A stretch of 64,000 nucleotides of DNA from Polynucleobacter necessarius (GTDB lineage: Bacteria; Pseudomonadota; Gammaproteobacteria; Burkholderiales; Burkholderiaceae), in the NCBI RefSeq assembly GCF_900096765.1, contig NZ_LT615228.1, forward strand, positions 1,556,669 to 1,620,668, in the 5' to 3' direction. Made by a program: the position numbers and the translations under genes. The notes below the pieces were generated by a model. It searched no databases and was not told the origin of the DNA. It saw only the letters and a program-made list of their open reading frames with translations. The stretch's first letter is position 1. Every line of letters begins with the position of its first letter. Positions 1 through 9,188 of this stretch are shown here, piece after piece.

Positions 1-44
1 TTTTTATTAAATGTGTATTCGTGTTTTGGTTTAAGAGTTAACTA

Positions 45-1250
45 AAGGCAGACAAAAATGGCAAAAGAAAAGTTCGAGCGGACAAAACCGCACGTAAACG
101 TAGGCACCATCGGTCACGTTGACCACGGTAAAACCACATTGACAGCAGCAATTGCAACTGTGCTCTCAAAGGCATTCGGTGGCGAAGCGAAAGCATACGA
201 TCAGATCGATGCTGCTCCAGAAGAAAAAGCCCGCGGTATTACGATTAACACTGCCCACGTTGAGTACGAGACAGCGAACCGTCACTACGCACACGTTGAC
301 TGCCCAGGACACGCTGACTACGTTAAGAACATGATTACGGGTGCTGCTCAGATGGACGGCGCTATTTTGGTGTGTTCTGCTGCTGACGGCCCAATGCCAC
401 AAACTCGTGAGCACATCCTCTTGGCACGCCAGGTTGGCGTTCCATACATCGTTGTGTTCTTGAACAAGTGCGACATGGTCGATGACGCTGAATTGTTAGA
501 ACTCGTTGAAATGGAAGTTCGTGAACTTCTGTCTAAGTATGACTTCCCAGGCGATGACACTCCAATCATCCAAGGTTCTGCTAAGTTGGCTCTTGAGGGC
601 GACGAAGGCAAATTGGGTAAAGAAGCCATCATGAAATTGGCTGAAGCACTCGATACTTACATCCCAACTCCAGAGCGTGCTGTTGACGGCGCGTTCTTGA
701 TGCCAGTAGAAGACGTATTCTCTATCTCCGGTCGCGGTACTGTAGTGACTGGTCGTATCGAGCGCGGCATCATCAAGGTTGGTGAAGAGATTGAAATCGT
801 TGGTATCAAGCCAACTCTCAAAACCACTTGTACTGGTGTTGAAATGTTCCGTAAATTGCTCGACCAAGGTCAAGCAGGCGACAACGTGGGTATTTTGCTC
901 CGTGGTACAAAACGTGAAGAAGTTGAGCGTGGCCAAGTATTGGCTAAGCCAGGTTCAATCACTCCACACACTCACTTTACCGCCGAGGTTTATATCTTGG
1001 GTAAAGACGAGGGTGGTCGTCACACTCCATTCTTTAACAACTATCGTCCACAGTTCTACTTCCGTACAACGGACGTCACTGGTTCAATCGAGTTGCCAAA
1101 AGATAAAGAAATGGTGATGCCTGGTGATAACGTCACTATTACCGTCAAGCTCATCGCGCCAATCGCGATGGAAGAAGGTTTACGTTTTGCGATCCGTGAA
1201 GGTGGCCGTACTGTTGGCGCCGGTGTGGTTGCAAAGATTTTGGCTTAAGT
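45..1250 (+). repeat. tuf duplication, copy A
   Basis: This direct repeat of about 1.2 kb recurs at 16793-17998. Identity starts 13 bases before the tuf ATG and stops 2 bases after the TAA, after which the flanks differ completely. Every stretch I compared was identical, and so are the open frames in the other five reading frames, so silent sites match too. Such sharp borders around a coding region are the usual footprint of gene conversion between tuf copies. That last point is inference. Confidence 0.93.
58..1248 (+). CDS. tuf: Elongation factor Tu (copy A)
   Basis: EF-Tu is the GTPase that delivers aminoacyl-tRNA to the ribosomal A site. The 396-residue protein has the P-loop GHVDHGKT at residues 19-26, the DCPGH switch motif and the NKCD guanine-specificity motif, followed by the beta-barrel domains 2 and 3. 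The length is normal for the family. The gene lies just upstream of tRNA-Trp, secE and nusG, the usual betaproteobacterial position of the second tuf copy. The protein is identical to copy B at 16806-17996, and the DNA appears identical too. Confidence 0.98.
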   Translation: MAKEKFERTKPHVNVGTIGHVDHGKTTLTAAIATVLSKAFGGEAKAYDQIDAAPEEKARGITINTAHVEYETANRHYAHVDCPGHADYVKNMITGAAQMDGAILVCSAADGPMPQTREHILLARQVGVPYIVVFLNKCDMVDDAELLELVEMEVRELLSKYDFPGDDTPIIQGSAKLALEGDEGKLGKEAIMKLAEALDTYIPTPERAVDGAFLMPVEDVFSISGRGTVVTGRIERGIIKVGEEIEIVGIKPTLKTTCTGVEMFRKLLDQGQAGDNVGILLRGTKREEVERGQVLAKPGSITPHTHFTAEVYILGKDEGGRHTPFFNNYRPQFYFRTTDVTGSIELPKDKEMVMPGDNVTITVKLIAPIAMEEGLRFAIREGGRTVGAGVVAKILA

Positions 1251-1261
1251 AGTTTCTATAA

Positions 1262-1337
1262 AGGGGTGTAGCTCAATTGGCAGAGCGTTGGTCTCCAAAA
1301 CCAAAGGTTGGGGGTTCGATGCCCTCCGCCCCTGCCA
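1262..1337 (+). tRNA. trpT: tRNA-Trp (anticodon CCA)
   Basis: The 76-nt cloverleaf has acceptor strands AGGGGTG and CGCCCCT with one G-U pair, and a D arm around GTAGCTCAATTGGCAGAGC. The anticodon stem TTGGT/ACCAA encloses the loop CTCCAAA with anticodon CCA, and the T arm contains GGTTCGAT. The 3' CCA is encoded. It lies 13 bases after tuf and 20 before secE with no terminator between, so it is probably processed from a tuf-tRNA-secE-nusG transcript, an arrangement common in proteobacteria. Confidence 0.97.
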
Positions 1338-1357
1338 CGATTTGAACTGAAAGTAAT

Positions 1358-1735
1358 ATGTCTCATCAAACTGCAAGTCACACTGAAGAAAAGAGCAGCT
1401 GGGTTTCAGGCCTCGCTGCTTTAATCGTCGTTGCTGCGTTAGTGCTCTACTACACGCTCATTGACCAATCTTTATTGGTGCGCTTGGCAGTATTGTTTGG
1501 TGGCATTTCAGCTGCAGTTTTGATTGTGGCGATTTCTCCTGATGGGCGTCGTTTTATCGCCTACGCAAAAGATTCTTGGTATGAAGTAAAAAAGGTTGTT
1601 TGGCCGACTCGTAAAGAGACCACCCAAATGACTCTAGTCGTATTTGGCTTTGTTCTGATCATGTCCCTGTTTTTATGGATTGCAGACAAATTGATTGAAT
1701 GGCTAGTTTTTTCAGTCTTTTTGGGCTGGAAGTGA
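1358..1735 (+). CDS. secE: Protein translocase subunit SecE
   Basis: SecE is the essential small clamp subunit of the SecYEG channel in the inner membrane. The 125-residue protein shows hydrophobic segments at about 16-36, 40-60 and 93-115. Before the last one is the conserved amphipathic stretch ending in VVWPTRKET, the SecE signature that contacts SecY. This three-segment form is the long proteobacterial type. nusG starts 7 bases after its stop, as in almost all bacteria. Confidence 0.96.
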   Translation: MSHQTASHTEEKSSWVSGLAALIVVAALVLYYTLIDQSLLVRLAVLFGGISAAVLIVAISPDGRRFIAYAKDSWYEVKKVVWPTRKETTQMTLVVFGFVLIMSLFLWIADKLIEWLVFSVFLGWK

Positions 1736-1742
1736 GTAAAAA

Positions 1743-2315
1743 ATGATTGATTCTGAAGTAGCCGCAAATCCACAAGCTACCGGCAATATGCGTTGGTACG
1801 TTATTCATGCTTATTCAGGCATGGAAAAAAGTGTCAAAAAAGGTCTTGAGGAGCGTATTGCGCGTTCTGGGATGCCTGAGAAATTTGGCCGCATTTTGGT
1901 TCCTTCCGAAGAGGTCGTAGAGATCAAATCTGGTGCCAAATCGGTTACTGAGCGCCGTTTTTTTCCTGGATATGTCCTAATTGAGATGGAAATGACCGAC
2001 GAAAGCTGGCATTTGGTGAAAAATACGCCAAAAGTGACCGGATTCGTGGGTGGTGTACGTAACCGTCCAAGCCCGATTTCTACAGCAGAAGTCACCAAAA
2101 TCATGGATCAAATGCAGGCTGGGGTGGATAAACCAAAGCCTAAAACCCTGTTTGAGGTGGGCGAGATGGTACGCGTTAAAGAAGGTCCGTTCACTGATTT
2201 CAATGGAAATGTTGAGGAAGTGAATTATGAGAAGTCAAGATTGCGCGTTTCTGTTACAATTTTTGGCCGCGGTACCCCAGTTGAGCTGGAGTTCGGTCAA
2301 GTAGAAAAGATGTAA
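1743..2315 (+). CDS. nusG: Transcription termination/antitermination factor NusG
   Basis: NusG binds RNA polymerase and links it to Rho or to ribosomal protein S10. The 190-residue protein has the N-terminal NGN domain ([14 protein letters not shown] near residues 18-31) and a C-terminal KOW domain ([13 protein letters not shown]), the standard architecture. It follows secE closely and is followed by a hairpin with a T run, so the secE-nusG transcript probably ends or is attenuated before rplK. Confidence 0.97.
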   Translation: MIDSEVAANPQATGNMRWYVIHAYSGMEKSVKKGLEERIARSGMPEKFGRILVPSEEVVEIKSGAKSVTERRFFPGYVLIEMEMTDESWHLVKNTPKVTGFVGGVRNRPSPISTAEVTKIMDQMQAGVDKPKPKTLFEVGEMVRVKEGPFTDFNGNVEEVNYEKSRLRVSVTIFGRGTPVELEFGQVEKM

Positions 2316-2339
2316 AAACAAGGACTTAGTCCTGTTTTT
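2314..2339 (+). terminator. Rho-independent terminator after nusG
   Basis: The inverted repeat AAAAAC-A-AGGAC, loop TTA, GTCCT-GTTTTT has an 11-bp stem with one bulged A and ends in five T. It overlaps the nusG stop codon. It fits termination, or partial attenuation, between secE-nusG and rplKA. Confidence 0.72.
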
Positions 2340-2419
2340 GTAGTGCAACAAGTGGTTTTTAGTGGTTATTTAGTTTTTGTAATTAACCGAGGAGCGGAGC
2401 TAGAAAGCCAAAAACTAGC

Positions 2420-2468
2420 AAAGCGTTTACTCAACGGCGGTCTTTCCTAATGAGGTTAGGCGCGCTTT
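2420..2468 (+). promoter_or_regulatory. Structured rplK leader, candidate L1 autoregulatory site
   Basis: AAAGCG (2420-2425) can pair with CGCTTT (2463-2468), enclosing a CCTAA/TTAGG hairpin at 2446-2460. The Shine-Dalgarno AAGGAG follows at once. In E. coli, ribosomal protein L1 represses the L11 operon by binding a 23S-like site at this spot. The position and shape agree, but I cannot confirm the L1 contact bases by eye. Confidence 0.5.
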
Positions 2469-2480
2469 AAGGAGCAACAC

Positions 2481-2912
2481 ATGGCAAAGAAGATTATTGG
2501 CTTTATTAAGCTGCAGATTCCTGCAGGTAAAGCAAATCCATCACCGCCCGTAGGTCCAGCATTGGGTCAACGCGGCCTCAACATTATGGAATTCTGTAAG
2601 GCGTTTAATGCTCAAACTCAGAGCATGGAACCTGGCCTGCCAATTCCAGTTGTGATTACAGCGTTCGCTGATAAGAGCTTCACATTCATCATGAAGACTC
2701 CTCCAGCGACCATCATGATTAAGAAGGCTGCGAAAATCGAAAAAGGATCACCACGTCCTCATACCGATAAGGTAGGAAAAATTACACGTGCTCAAGCGGA
2801 AGAAATTGCTAAAGCAAAAATGCCAGATTTGACAGCAGCTGATATGGACGCAGCTGTTAGAACAATCGCTGGTAGCGCCCGTTCCATGGGCATCACTGTG
2901 GAAGGTCTCTAA
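2481..2912 (+). CDS. rplK: 50S ribosomal protein L11
   Basis: L11 forms the GTPase-associated centre of the large subunit with 23S rRNA helices 43-44, and is needed for the RelA response. The 143-residue protein starts with the characteristic [20 protein letters not shown] segment, and the C-terminal RNA-binding domain ends in [12 protein letters not shown]. Length and ends are typical. rplA follows after 2 bases, the standard L11-L1 operon. A clear AAGGAGC ribosome site precedes the ATG. Confidence 0.98.
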   Translation: MAKKIIGFIKLQIPAGKANPSPPVGPALGQRGLNIMEFCKAFNAQTQSMEPGLPIPVVITAFADKSFTFIMKTPPATIMIKKAAKIEKGSPRPHTDKVGKITRAQAEEIAKAKMPDLTAADMDAAVRTIAGSARSMGITVEGL

Positions 2913-2914
2913 TC

Positions 2915-3616
2915 ATGACTAAATTATCTAAACGCGTAAAAGCAATTCAATCTAAAGTTGATCGCAACAAGTTCTACCCATTAGAAGATGCATTGAACCT
3001 TGTTAAAGAGTGTGCAACTGCAAAGTTTGATGAGTCTATCGACGTTGCTGTTCAGCTCGGTATTGATGCCAAGAAATCTGACCAAGTTGTGCGTGGCGCA
3101 GTAGTGCTCCCAGCTGGTACAGGTAAGCATGTTCGTGTTGCTGTTTTTGCACAAGGCGAGAAAGCCGAACAAGCTAAAGCTGCTGGTGCAGAAATCGTTG
3201 GTATGGAAGATTTGGCCGATCAAATTAAGAGCGGCAAGATTGATTTTGATGTGTTGATCGCATCTCCAGACACCATGAAAATTGTTGGTACTTTAGGTCA
3301 AGTATTGGGCCCACGTGGCTTGATGCCAAATCCAAAAGTCGGAACAGTGACTCCTGACGTTGCTACTGCAGTTAAAAATGCAAAAGCAGGTCAGGTTCAG
3401 TTCCGTGTGGACAAAGCCGGTATCGTGCACGCAAGCATTGGCCGTCGTTCATTCGAGCCAGCTGCATTGAAATCGAACTTGCTCGCATTGCTTGAGGCTT
3501 TGAATAAAGCAAAACCTCCTGCATCTAAGGGCGTGTATTTAAAGAAGGTTGCCGTAAGCAGCACCATGGGTGCAGGCGTACGTGTAGACCAAGCATCGTT
3601 ACAGGCAGCAGCTTAA
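2915..3616 (+). CDS. rplA: 50S ribosomal protein L1
   Basis: L1 forms the mobile stalk at the E site and, in other bacteria, represses translation of its own operon. The 233-residue protein has the signature [17 protein letters not shown] in its second half and the usual C-terminal TMGAGVRVD. It is tightly coupled to rplK. A 236-base leader without genes separates it from rplJ. Confidence 0.98.
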   Translation: MTKLSKRVKAIQSKVDRNKFYPLEDALNLVKECATAKFDESIDVAVQLGIDAKKSDQVVRGAVVLPAGTGKHVRVAVFAQGEKAEQAKAAGAEIVGMEDLADQIKSGKIDFDVLIASPDTMKIVGTLGQVLGPRGLMPNPKVGTVTPDVATAVKNAKAGQVQFRVDKAGIVHASIGRRSFEPAALKSNLLALLEALNKAKPPASKGVYLKKVAVSSTMGAGVRVDQASLQAAA

Positions 3617-3637
3617 TTAGCTTGTAGCAAAAAAGAA

Positions 3638-3746
3638 CTTTGGGTCGACTTTTGTCTAAAAGCAAAAGTCGAACATCAAAGACCGTTGGCGAGTTAATTG
3701 CATCCAAAGAATTAATTCTTAATTGTTACGAAAGTAATAGCCAACG
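3638..3746 (+). promoter_or_regulatory. rplJ leader with two stem-loops (L10-leader-like)
   Basis: The first stem-loop has a perfect 10-bp arm TCGACTTTTG (3645-3654) and its complement (3663-3672), extended by CTTTG/CAAAG outside. The second pairs CGTTGGC (3684-3690) with GCCAACG (3740-3746) around an A/T-rich interior. Neither has a T run. In E. coli the L10-L12 complex binds a structured leader at this site. That this leader does the same is inference from position and folding. Confidence 0.55.
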
Positions 3747-3816
3747 CAGATGGCGACCCTGAAAAGATTTTCACAAGACACTTTGTGAACAAATGATCAG
3801 ACGCTGGTGTGTAACC

Positions 3817-3839
3817 CCAACTTTTATTAGTTGGTTTTT
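3817..3839 (+). terminator. Small hairpin plus T run just before rplJ, possible attenuator
   Basis: CCAAC, an 8-base loop, GTTGG and then TTTTT, ending 13 bases before the rplJ GTG. The stem is only 5 bp, so unaided termination would be weak. Placement directly ahead of the ribosome site (GGAG, 3842-3845) would suit regulation of rplJL. Confidence 0.4.
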
Positions 3840-3852
3840 ATGGAGTTAAACC

Positions 3853-4494
3853 GTGCCTTTGAATGTACAAGACAAAAAAGCGATTGTTGCTGATGTCGGC
3901 GCTCAATTGGCTGGAGCCCAAACTGTCGTGCTTGCTGAATACCGTGGTATTCCAGTAGAGCAGTTGACAAAGCTACGTGCTAGCGCACGTGACCAAGGTG
4001 TCTATCTTCGCGTTTTGAAGAACACATTGGCACGCCGCGCAGCCCAAGGCACACAGTTTGAGCCTCTTGCTGATTCGATGGTTGGCCCCTTGATTTACGG
4101 CATCTCTGCTGATCCGATTGCTTCGGCGAAAGTATTGCAGAACTTTGCTAAGACTCAAGACAAGTTAGTCATTACTGCTGGCTTATATAACGGCAAGTTG
4201 TTAGACGTTGCAGGCGTAAAAGCTCTCGCAACAATTCCAAGCCGCGAAGAGTTGTTATCTCAGTTGTTGGGCGTGATGTTGGCCCCAGTTTCTGCGATGG
4301 CTCGCGTATTGGGCGCAGTAGCAGCTCAAAAGGCAGAAGGAGCACCTGCTCCAGCAGCCGAAGCCGCAGCACCTGTTGAAGCAGTAGCCCCGGCAGCAGT
4401 AGCCGCTGAAGCCGCACCTGAAGCAGTCGCTGAGCCTGCAGCCGCAGCCCCAGAAGCTGGAACAGAAGCAAACGAAACCCCTGCCGCTGAATAA
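3853..4494 (+). CDS. rplJ: 50S ribosomal protein L10
   Basis: L10 anchors the L7/L12 stalk dimers on the ribosome. Translation starts at GTG with GGAG 8 bases upstream. The N-terminal 165 or so residues are a normal L10. The protein then runs on for about 45 residues rich in Ala, Pro and Glu, giving 213 residues against about 165-175 in most relatives. The tail is low complexity and probably disordered. The gene pairs with rplL 36 bases downstream. Confidence 0.97.
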   Translation: MPLNVQDKKAIVADVGAQLAGAQTVVLAEYRGIPVEQLTKLRASARDQGVYLRVLKNTLARRAAQGTQFEPLADSMVGPLIYGISADPIASAKVLQNFAKTQDKLVITAGLYNGKLLDVAGVKALATIPSREELLSQLLGVMLAPVSAMARVLGAVAAQKAEGAPAPAAEAAAPVEAVAPAAVAAEAAPEAVAEPAAAAPEAGTEANETPAAE

Positions 4495-4530
4495 GCGACA
4501 GATTAACTATTTAAGTATTAGGAGCTAAAA

Positions 4531-4908
4531 ATGGTGATTACTAAAGAAGAAATCATTGAAGCAGTAGGTAGCATGTCCGTTATGGATTTGAACGACTTGG
4601 TTAAAGCGTTCGAAGAGAAGTTTGGTGTTTCAGCTGCAGCGATGGCTGTTGCTGGTCCTGCAGGTGCTGGTGGTGGTGATGCTGGTGGTGCAGAGCAAAC
4701 TGAATTCACAGTAAACCTCGTTGAAGCTGGCGCAAACAAAGTTTCAGTAATTAAAGCAGTTCGCGAAATCACTGGCCTTGGTTTGAAAGAAGCTAAAGAT
4801 TTGGTTGACGGTGCACCGAAGCCAATCAAAGAAGGCGTTGACAAGAAGACTGCTGAAGAAGCTAAGAAGAAGCTTGAAGAAGCTGGCGCTAAAGCAGAAC
4901 TCAAGTAA
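4531..4908 (+). CDS. rplL: 50S ribosomal protein L7/L12
   Basis: L7/L12 is the multi-copy stalk protein that recruits translational GTPases. The 125-residue protein has the N-terminal dimerisation helices ([20 protein letters not shown]), a flexible Ala/Gly hinge around residues 35-52, and the C-terminal domain with [20 protein letters not shown]. The ribosome site TAGGAGCT precedes the ATG. A long structured spacer follows before rpoB. Confidence 0.98.
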   Translation: MVITKEEIIEAVGSMSVMDLNDLVKAFEEKFGVSAAAMAVAGPAGAGGGDAGGAEQTEFTVNLVEAGANKVSVIKAVREITGLGLKEAKDLVDGAPKPIKEGVDKKTAEEAKKKLEEAGAKAELK

Positions 4909-4918
4909 TACAAACACT

Positions 4919-5026
4919 GCTGGCGCCTCTCACAAAGGGGCGTTAGCCATGTTGGGTTTGCCTTCTGATACGACTGCAGAATGCAAGTTTGGTCGGACAC
5001 TAGATCTATCGGTTTAGTGTTGTCCG
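4919..5026 (+). promoter_or_regulatory. rplL-rpoB intercistronic hairpins
   Basis: Two hairpins lie here. The first pairs 4919-4929 with 4937-4947 over 11 bp, three of them G-U, with a 7-base loop. The second pairs CGGACACTA (4994-5002) with TAGTGTTGTCCG (5015-5026), with a 3-base bulge. Neither is followed by a T run. In E. coli this interval holds a partial terminator and an RNase III site that set the ratio of stalk protein to polymerase. A matching role here is inference. Confidence 0.5.
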
Positions 5027-5086
5027 CCAGTGATTGGTAGTGGCCAATCGCCAAATCTTTGTACAGTCGCTGAATTCGGAGATGAA

Positions 5087-8000
5087 ATGAACTACAGCTT
5101 CACCGAACGCAAGCGAGTCCGTAAAAGCTTTGCTAAGCGAGTAAACAACCACCAGGTTCCGTACCTGATCGCAACGCAGCTGGAATCCTACGCTAAATTT
5201 TTACAGGCTGATAAGCCACCAATGTCTCGTCTTACTGAGGGACTTCAGGCTGCCTTTACATCAGCATTCCCAATTGTGTCTAACAACGGCTATGCACGTA
5301 TGGAATACGTGTCTTACCAGTTGTCACAGCCACCGTTTGACGTTAAAGAATGTCAACAACGTGGTTACACATACCACTCAGCCTTACGCGCAAAAGTTCG
5401 CTTGATTATTTATGATCGCGAGGCGCCTACCAAGGTTAAAGAGGTAAAGGAGAGTGAAGTCTACATGGGTGAAATTCCACTCATGACAGAAAACGGCTCT
5501 TTTGTGATCAACGGCACTGAGCGCGTGATCGTTTCTCAGTTGCATCGTTCCCCAGGCGTGTTCTTCGAGCACGATAAGGGCAAGACACATAGCTCAGGTA
5601 AGTTGCTGTTCTCAGCACGCATCATTCCTTACCGTGGTTCATGGCTCGATTTCGAGTTTGATCCAAAAGATATTCTCTATTTCCGCGTTGACCGTCGTCG
5701 TAAGATGCCTGTCACCATTTTGCTCAAGGCAATTGGTTTAAACAACGAACAGATTCTTGCAAACTTCTTTAACTTTGACCATTTCTCATTGACCGCCAAT
5801 GGTGCATCAATGGAATTTGTTCCAGAGCGTTTGCGCGGACAGTTGGCTAGCTTTGATGTGCTCGATAAGAATGGCGTTATAGTCATTCAAAAAGACAAGC
5901 GTATCAATGCTAAGCACATTCGCGAACTCGAAGCTGCCAAGACAAAGACAATCGCTGTACCTGATGACTACTTAGTTGGTCGCGTTGTTGCACGCAATAT
6001 TGTTGATCCAGATTCTGGTGAAATCTTGGCTTACGCTAACGATGAAATCACTGAAGAGTTGTTGGCAACATTGCGCGATGCTGGCATCAAGCAATTGGAA
6101 ACCATCTACACGAACGATTTAGATTCTGGTGCGTACATTTCTCAGACATTGCGTACTGACGAAACTGCTGATCAAACAGCAGCGCGTATCGCGATCTATC
6201 GCATGATGCGTCCTGGTGAGCCTCCAACAGAAGATGCTGTTGAGGCCTTGTTCCAGCGTTTGTTCTACAGTGAAGATACTTACGATTTGTCACGAGTTGG
6301 CCGTATGAAGGTCAATAGCCGTCTTGGTCGTGCTGAGATGGAAGGCCCAATGGTTCTGTCGAACGAAGATATTCTCGACACCATTAAGTCTCTCGTAGAT
6401 TTACGTAACGGCAAAGGTGAAGTGGACGATATCGATCACTTAGGTAATCGTCGCGTACGTTGCGTTGGCGAATTGGCTGAAAACCAATTCCGCGCTGGTT
6501 TGTCACGTGTTGAGCGTGCAGTGAAGGAGCGTCTCGGTCAGGCCGAAACAGAAAACCTCATGCCGCATGACTTGATTAACAGCAAGCCAATCTCTTCTGC
6601 GATTCGTGAGTTCTTTGGTTCATCACAGCTGTCCCAGTTTATGGACCAAACCAACCCACTCTCAGAGATCACGCACAAGCGTCGTATTTCCGCATTGGGA
6701 CCAGGTGGTTTGACACGCGAGCGCGCAGGTTTCGAAGTGCGCGACGTGCATCCAACTCACTATGGACGCGTTTGCCCAATTGAAACACCAGAAGGACCAA
6801 ACATTGGTTTGATCAACTCACTCGCGTTGTTTGCGCGTTTGAATGAGCATGGCTTCCTCGAGACTCCATACCGTAAAGTTTCTAATAGCAAGGTAAGCGA
6901 TGAAGTGGTTTACCTCTCTGCGATTGAAGAAGCCAAGTATGTGATTGCTCAGGCTAATGCGACGATCGACAAAAACGGTAAGTTGGCTGACGAATTGGTT
7001 TCTGCTCGTCAAGCTGGCGAGACGATGATGGTTGCGCCAGAGCGCATCGATTTTATTGACGTTGCTCCGAGCCAGATCGTTTCTGCTGCTGCTTCACTCG
7101 TTCCATTCTTAGAGCACGATGATGCAAACCGTGCGTTGATGGGTGCAAACATGCAGCGTCAAGCAGTTCCTTGCTTGCGTCCAGACAAGCCTTTGGTTGG
7201 CACTGGTTTGGAACGCATTGTTGCAGTTGACTCAGGCACCGTTGTATTAGCAGCGCGTGGCGGAATTGTGGATTATGTTGATGCGAATCGTGTTGTGATT
7301 CGTGTAAATGATGATGAAACTGCAGCTGGTGAAGTTGGTGTAGATATTTATAACCTCATCAAGTACACTCGTTCAAACCAAAACACCAATATCAATCAAC
7401 GTCCAATCGTGAAGGTTGGAGATCGTGTAGCCCGCGGCGACGTAGTTGCTGACGGCGCTTCTACCGATTTGGGCGAATTGGCTTTGGGTCAAAACATGAC
7501 TGTGGCGTTTATGCCATGGAACGGTTACAACTTCGAAGATTCCATTTTGATCTCTGAAAAGGTTGTTGCTGATGACCGCTACACCTCTATTCATATTGAG
7601 GAGTTGTCAGTGGTTGCGCGTGACACCAAACTTGGTTCAGAAGAAATTACACGCGATATCTCCAATTTAGCTGAGTCACAACTCTCCCGTTTAGATGAGA
7701 GCGGTATTGTGTACATTGGTGCCGAAGTTGAGGCTGGCGATGTATTGGTAGGTAAGGTAACTCCAAAGGGCGAGACTACACTCACTCCTGAAGAGAAGCT
7801 CCTACGTGCGATCTTCGGGGAAAAAGCATCTGACGTAAAAGATACTTCTTTGCGCGTTCCATCAGGTATGGTTGGTACGGTGATTGATGTTCAAGTCTTC
7901 ACTCGTGAAGGTATTGAGCGCGATGCCCGTGCTCAGTCCATTATTCAAGAAGAATTACAACGCTATCGTTTGGACCTAAACGACCAATTGCGTATTGTTG

Positions 8001-9187
8001 AAGGCGATGCCTTCATGCGTTTAGAAAAACTGTTGGTTGGCAAAGTTGCTAACGGCGGTCCTAAGAAATTAGCTAAAGGCACTAAGATCGACAAGGATTA
8101 CCTTACTGACTTGGATAAATACCATTGGTTCGATATTCGTCCAGCAGATGATGAGGTTGCCTCACAAGTTGAAGCAATCAAATCTTCTATCGAAGCGAAG
8201 CGTAAACAGTTTGATGAGGCGTTTGAAGAGAAGCGTACCAAGCTCACCCAGGGCGACGATTTACAACCTGGCGTAACAAAGATGGTTAAGGTGTACTTGG
8301 CAGTGAAGCGTCGCTTGCAGCCTGGAGACAAGATGGCCGGTCGTCACGGTAACAAAGGCGTGGTTTCTAAAATCGCCCCTGCGGAAGATATGCCATTTAT
8401 GGCTGACGGACGACCTGTAGACATCGTCTTGAACCCATTAGGCGTTCCTTCCCGTATGAACGTTGGTCAGATCTTAGAAACCCACTTAGGTTGGGCAGCT
8501 CAAGGTATTGGTAAGCGTATCGATGAGATGGTTCGTCAACAAGCTAAGCAAGCAGAGCTGCGTAAGTTCCTCAAGCAACTTTACAACGAAACAGGTCGCA
8601 TTGAAGACATCGACAATTTCACTGATGAGCAGATCACAGTATTGGCAGAGAATTTGCGCCAAGGTTTGCCATTTGCAACCCCAGTGTTTGACGGTGCTAC
8701 TGAGGCTGAAATTGGTCGCATGCTCGAGTTAGCATATCCAGAAGAAGTTGCTGCATTACTGCAGATGACTCCTTCACGTCAGCAAATGGTTCTGTTTGAC
8801 GGCCGTACTGGTGATCAGTTCGAGCGTCCTGTAACTGTTGGCGTAATGCACGTCTTGAAACTCCACCATTTGGTTGATGACAAGATGCATGCTCGTTCAA
8901 CGGGGCCTTACTCTTTAGTAACGCAACAGCCATTGGGCGGTAAAGCACAGTTCGGTGGACAGCGCTTTGGTGAGATGGAAGTCTGGGCCCTTGAAGCATA
9001 CGGTGCCTCATATGTCTTGCAAGAAATGCTGACTGTGAAGTCTGATGACGTGACAGGCCGTACCAAGGTTTATGAAAACATCGTCAAGGGCGAGCACACG
9101 ATTGATGCTGGCATGCCCAAATCCTTCAACGTGCTGGTAAAAGAAATCCGTTCGTTGGGTATTGACATTGACATGGAGCGCAACTGA
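5087..9187 (+). CDS. rpoB: RNA polymerase beta subunit
   Basis: This is the catalytic beta subunit of RNA polymerase, 1366 residues. I chose the ATG at 5087 because CGGAG stands 5 bases upstream and the product begins [18 protein letters not shown], as in other betaproteobacteria. A frame extending to 5030 lacks such support. The rifampicin region reads [20 protein letters not shown] followed by [10 protein letters not shown], the usual sensitive form. The C-terminal part holds the switch regions that end near [16 protein letters not shown]. rpoC begins 1 base after its stop. Confidence 0.98.
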   Translation: MNYSFTERKRVRKSFAKRVNNHQVPYLIATQLESYAKFLQADKPPMSRLTEGLQAAFTSAFPIVSNNGYARMEYVSYQLSQPPFDVKECQQRGYTYHSALRAKVRLIIYDREAPTKVKEVKESEVYMGEIPLMTENGSFVINGTERVIVSQLHRSPGVFFEHDKGKTHSSGKLLFSARIIPYRGSWLDFEFDPKDILYFRVDRRRKMPVTILLKAIGLNNEQILANFFNFDHFSLTANGASMEFVPERLRGQLASFDVLDKNGVIVIQKDKRINAKHIRELEAAKTKTIAVPDDYLVGRVVARNIVDPDSGEILAYANDEITEELLATLRDAGIKQLETIYTNDLDSGAYISQTLRTDETADQTAARIAIYRMMRPGEPPTEDAVEALFQRLFYSEDTYDLSRVGRMKVNSRLGRAEMEGPMVLSNEDILDTIKSLVDLRNGKGEVDDIDHLGNRRVRCVGELAENQFRAGLSRVERAVKERLGQAETENLMPHDLINSKPISSAIREFFGSSQLSQFMDQTNPLSEITHKRRISALGPGGLTRERAGFEVRDVHPTHYGRVCPIETPEGPNIGLINSLALFARLNEHGFLETPYRKVSNSKVSDEVVYLSAIEEAKYVIAQANATIDKNGKLADELVSARQAGETMMVAPERIDFIDVAPSQIVSAAASLVPFLEHDDANRALMGANMQRQAVPCLRPDKPLVGTGLERIVAVDSGTVVLAARGGIVDYVDANRVVIRVNDDETAAGEVGVDIYNLIKYTRSNQNTNINQRPIVKVGDRVARGDVVADGASTDLGELALGQNMTVAFMPWNGYNFEDSILISEKVVADDRYTSIHIEELSVVARDTKLGSEEITRDISNLAESQLSRLDESGIVYIGAEVEAGDVLVGKVTPKGETTLTPEEKLLRAIFGEKASDVKDTSLRVPSGMVGTVIDVQVFTREGIERDARAQSIIQEELQRYRLDLNDQLRIVEGDAFMRLEKLLVGKVANGGPKKLAKGTKIDKDYLTDLDKYHWFDIRPADDEVASQVEAIKSSIEAKRKQFDEAFEEKRTKLTQGDDLQPGVTKMVKVYLAVKRRLQPGDKMAGRHGNKGVVSKIAPAEDMPFMADGRPVDIVLNPLGVPSRMNVGQILETHLGWAAQGIGKRIDEMVRQQAKQAELRKFLKQLYNETGRIEDIDNFTDEQITVLAENLRQGLPFATPVFDGATEAEIGRMLELAYPEEVAALLQMTPSRQQMVLFDGRTGDQFERPVTVGVMHVLKLHHLVDDKMHARSTGPYSLVTQQPLGGKAQFGGQRFGEMEVWALEAYGASYVLQEMLTVKSDDVTGRTKVYENIVKGEHTIDAGMPKSFNVLVKEIRSLGIDIDMERN

Positions 9188-9188
9188 T

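Noticed and set aside
496..936. 146-codon antisense frame in tuf, repeated in copy B
   Set aside because: Its duplication simply follows the tuf repeat, and no feature suggests a real protein.
3645..3672. Intrinsic terminator after rplA
   Set aside because: The 10-bp stem is strong, but no T run follows; better read as leader structure of rplJ.
4518..5054. 178-codon open frame on the minus strand over rplL
   Set aside because: It is antisense to a highly biased gene, has no ribosome site and no recognisable protein features.
5030..5086. Upstream extension of rpoB
   Set aside because: The segment contains intercistronic hairpins, and the ATG at 5087 has a good ribosome site and the conserved N terminus.
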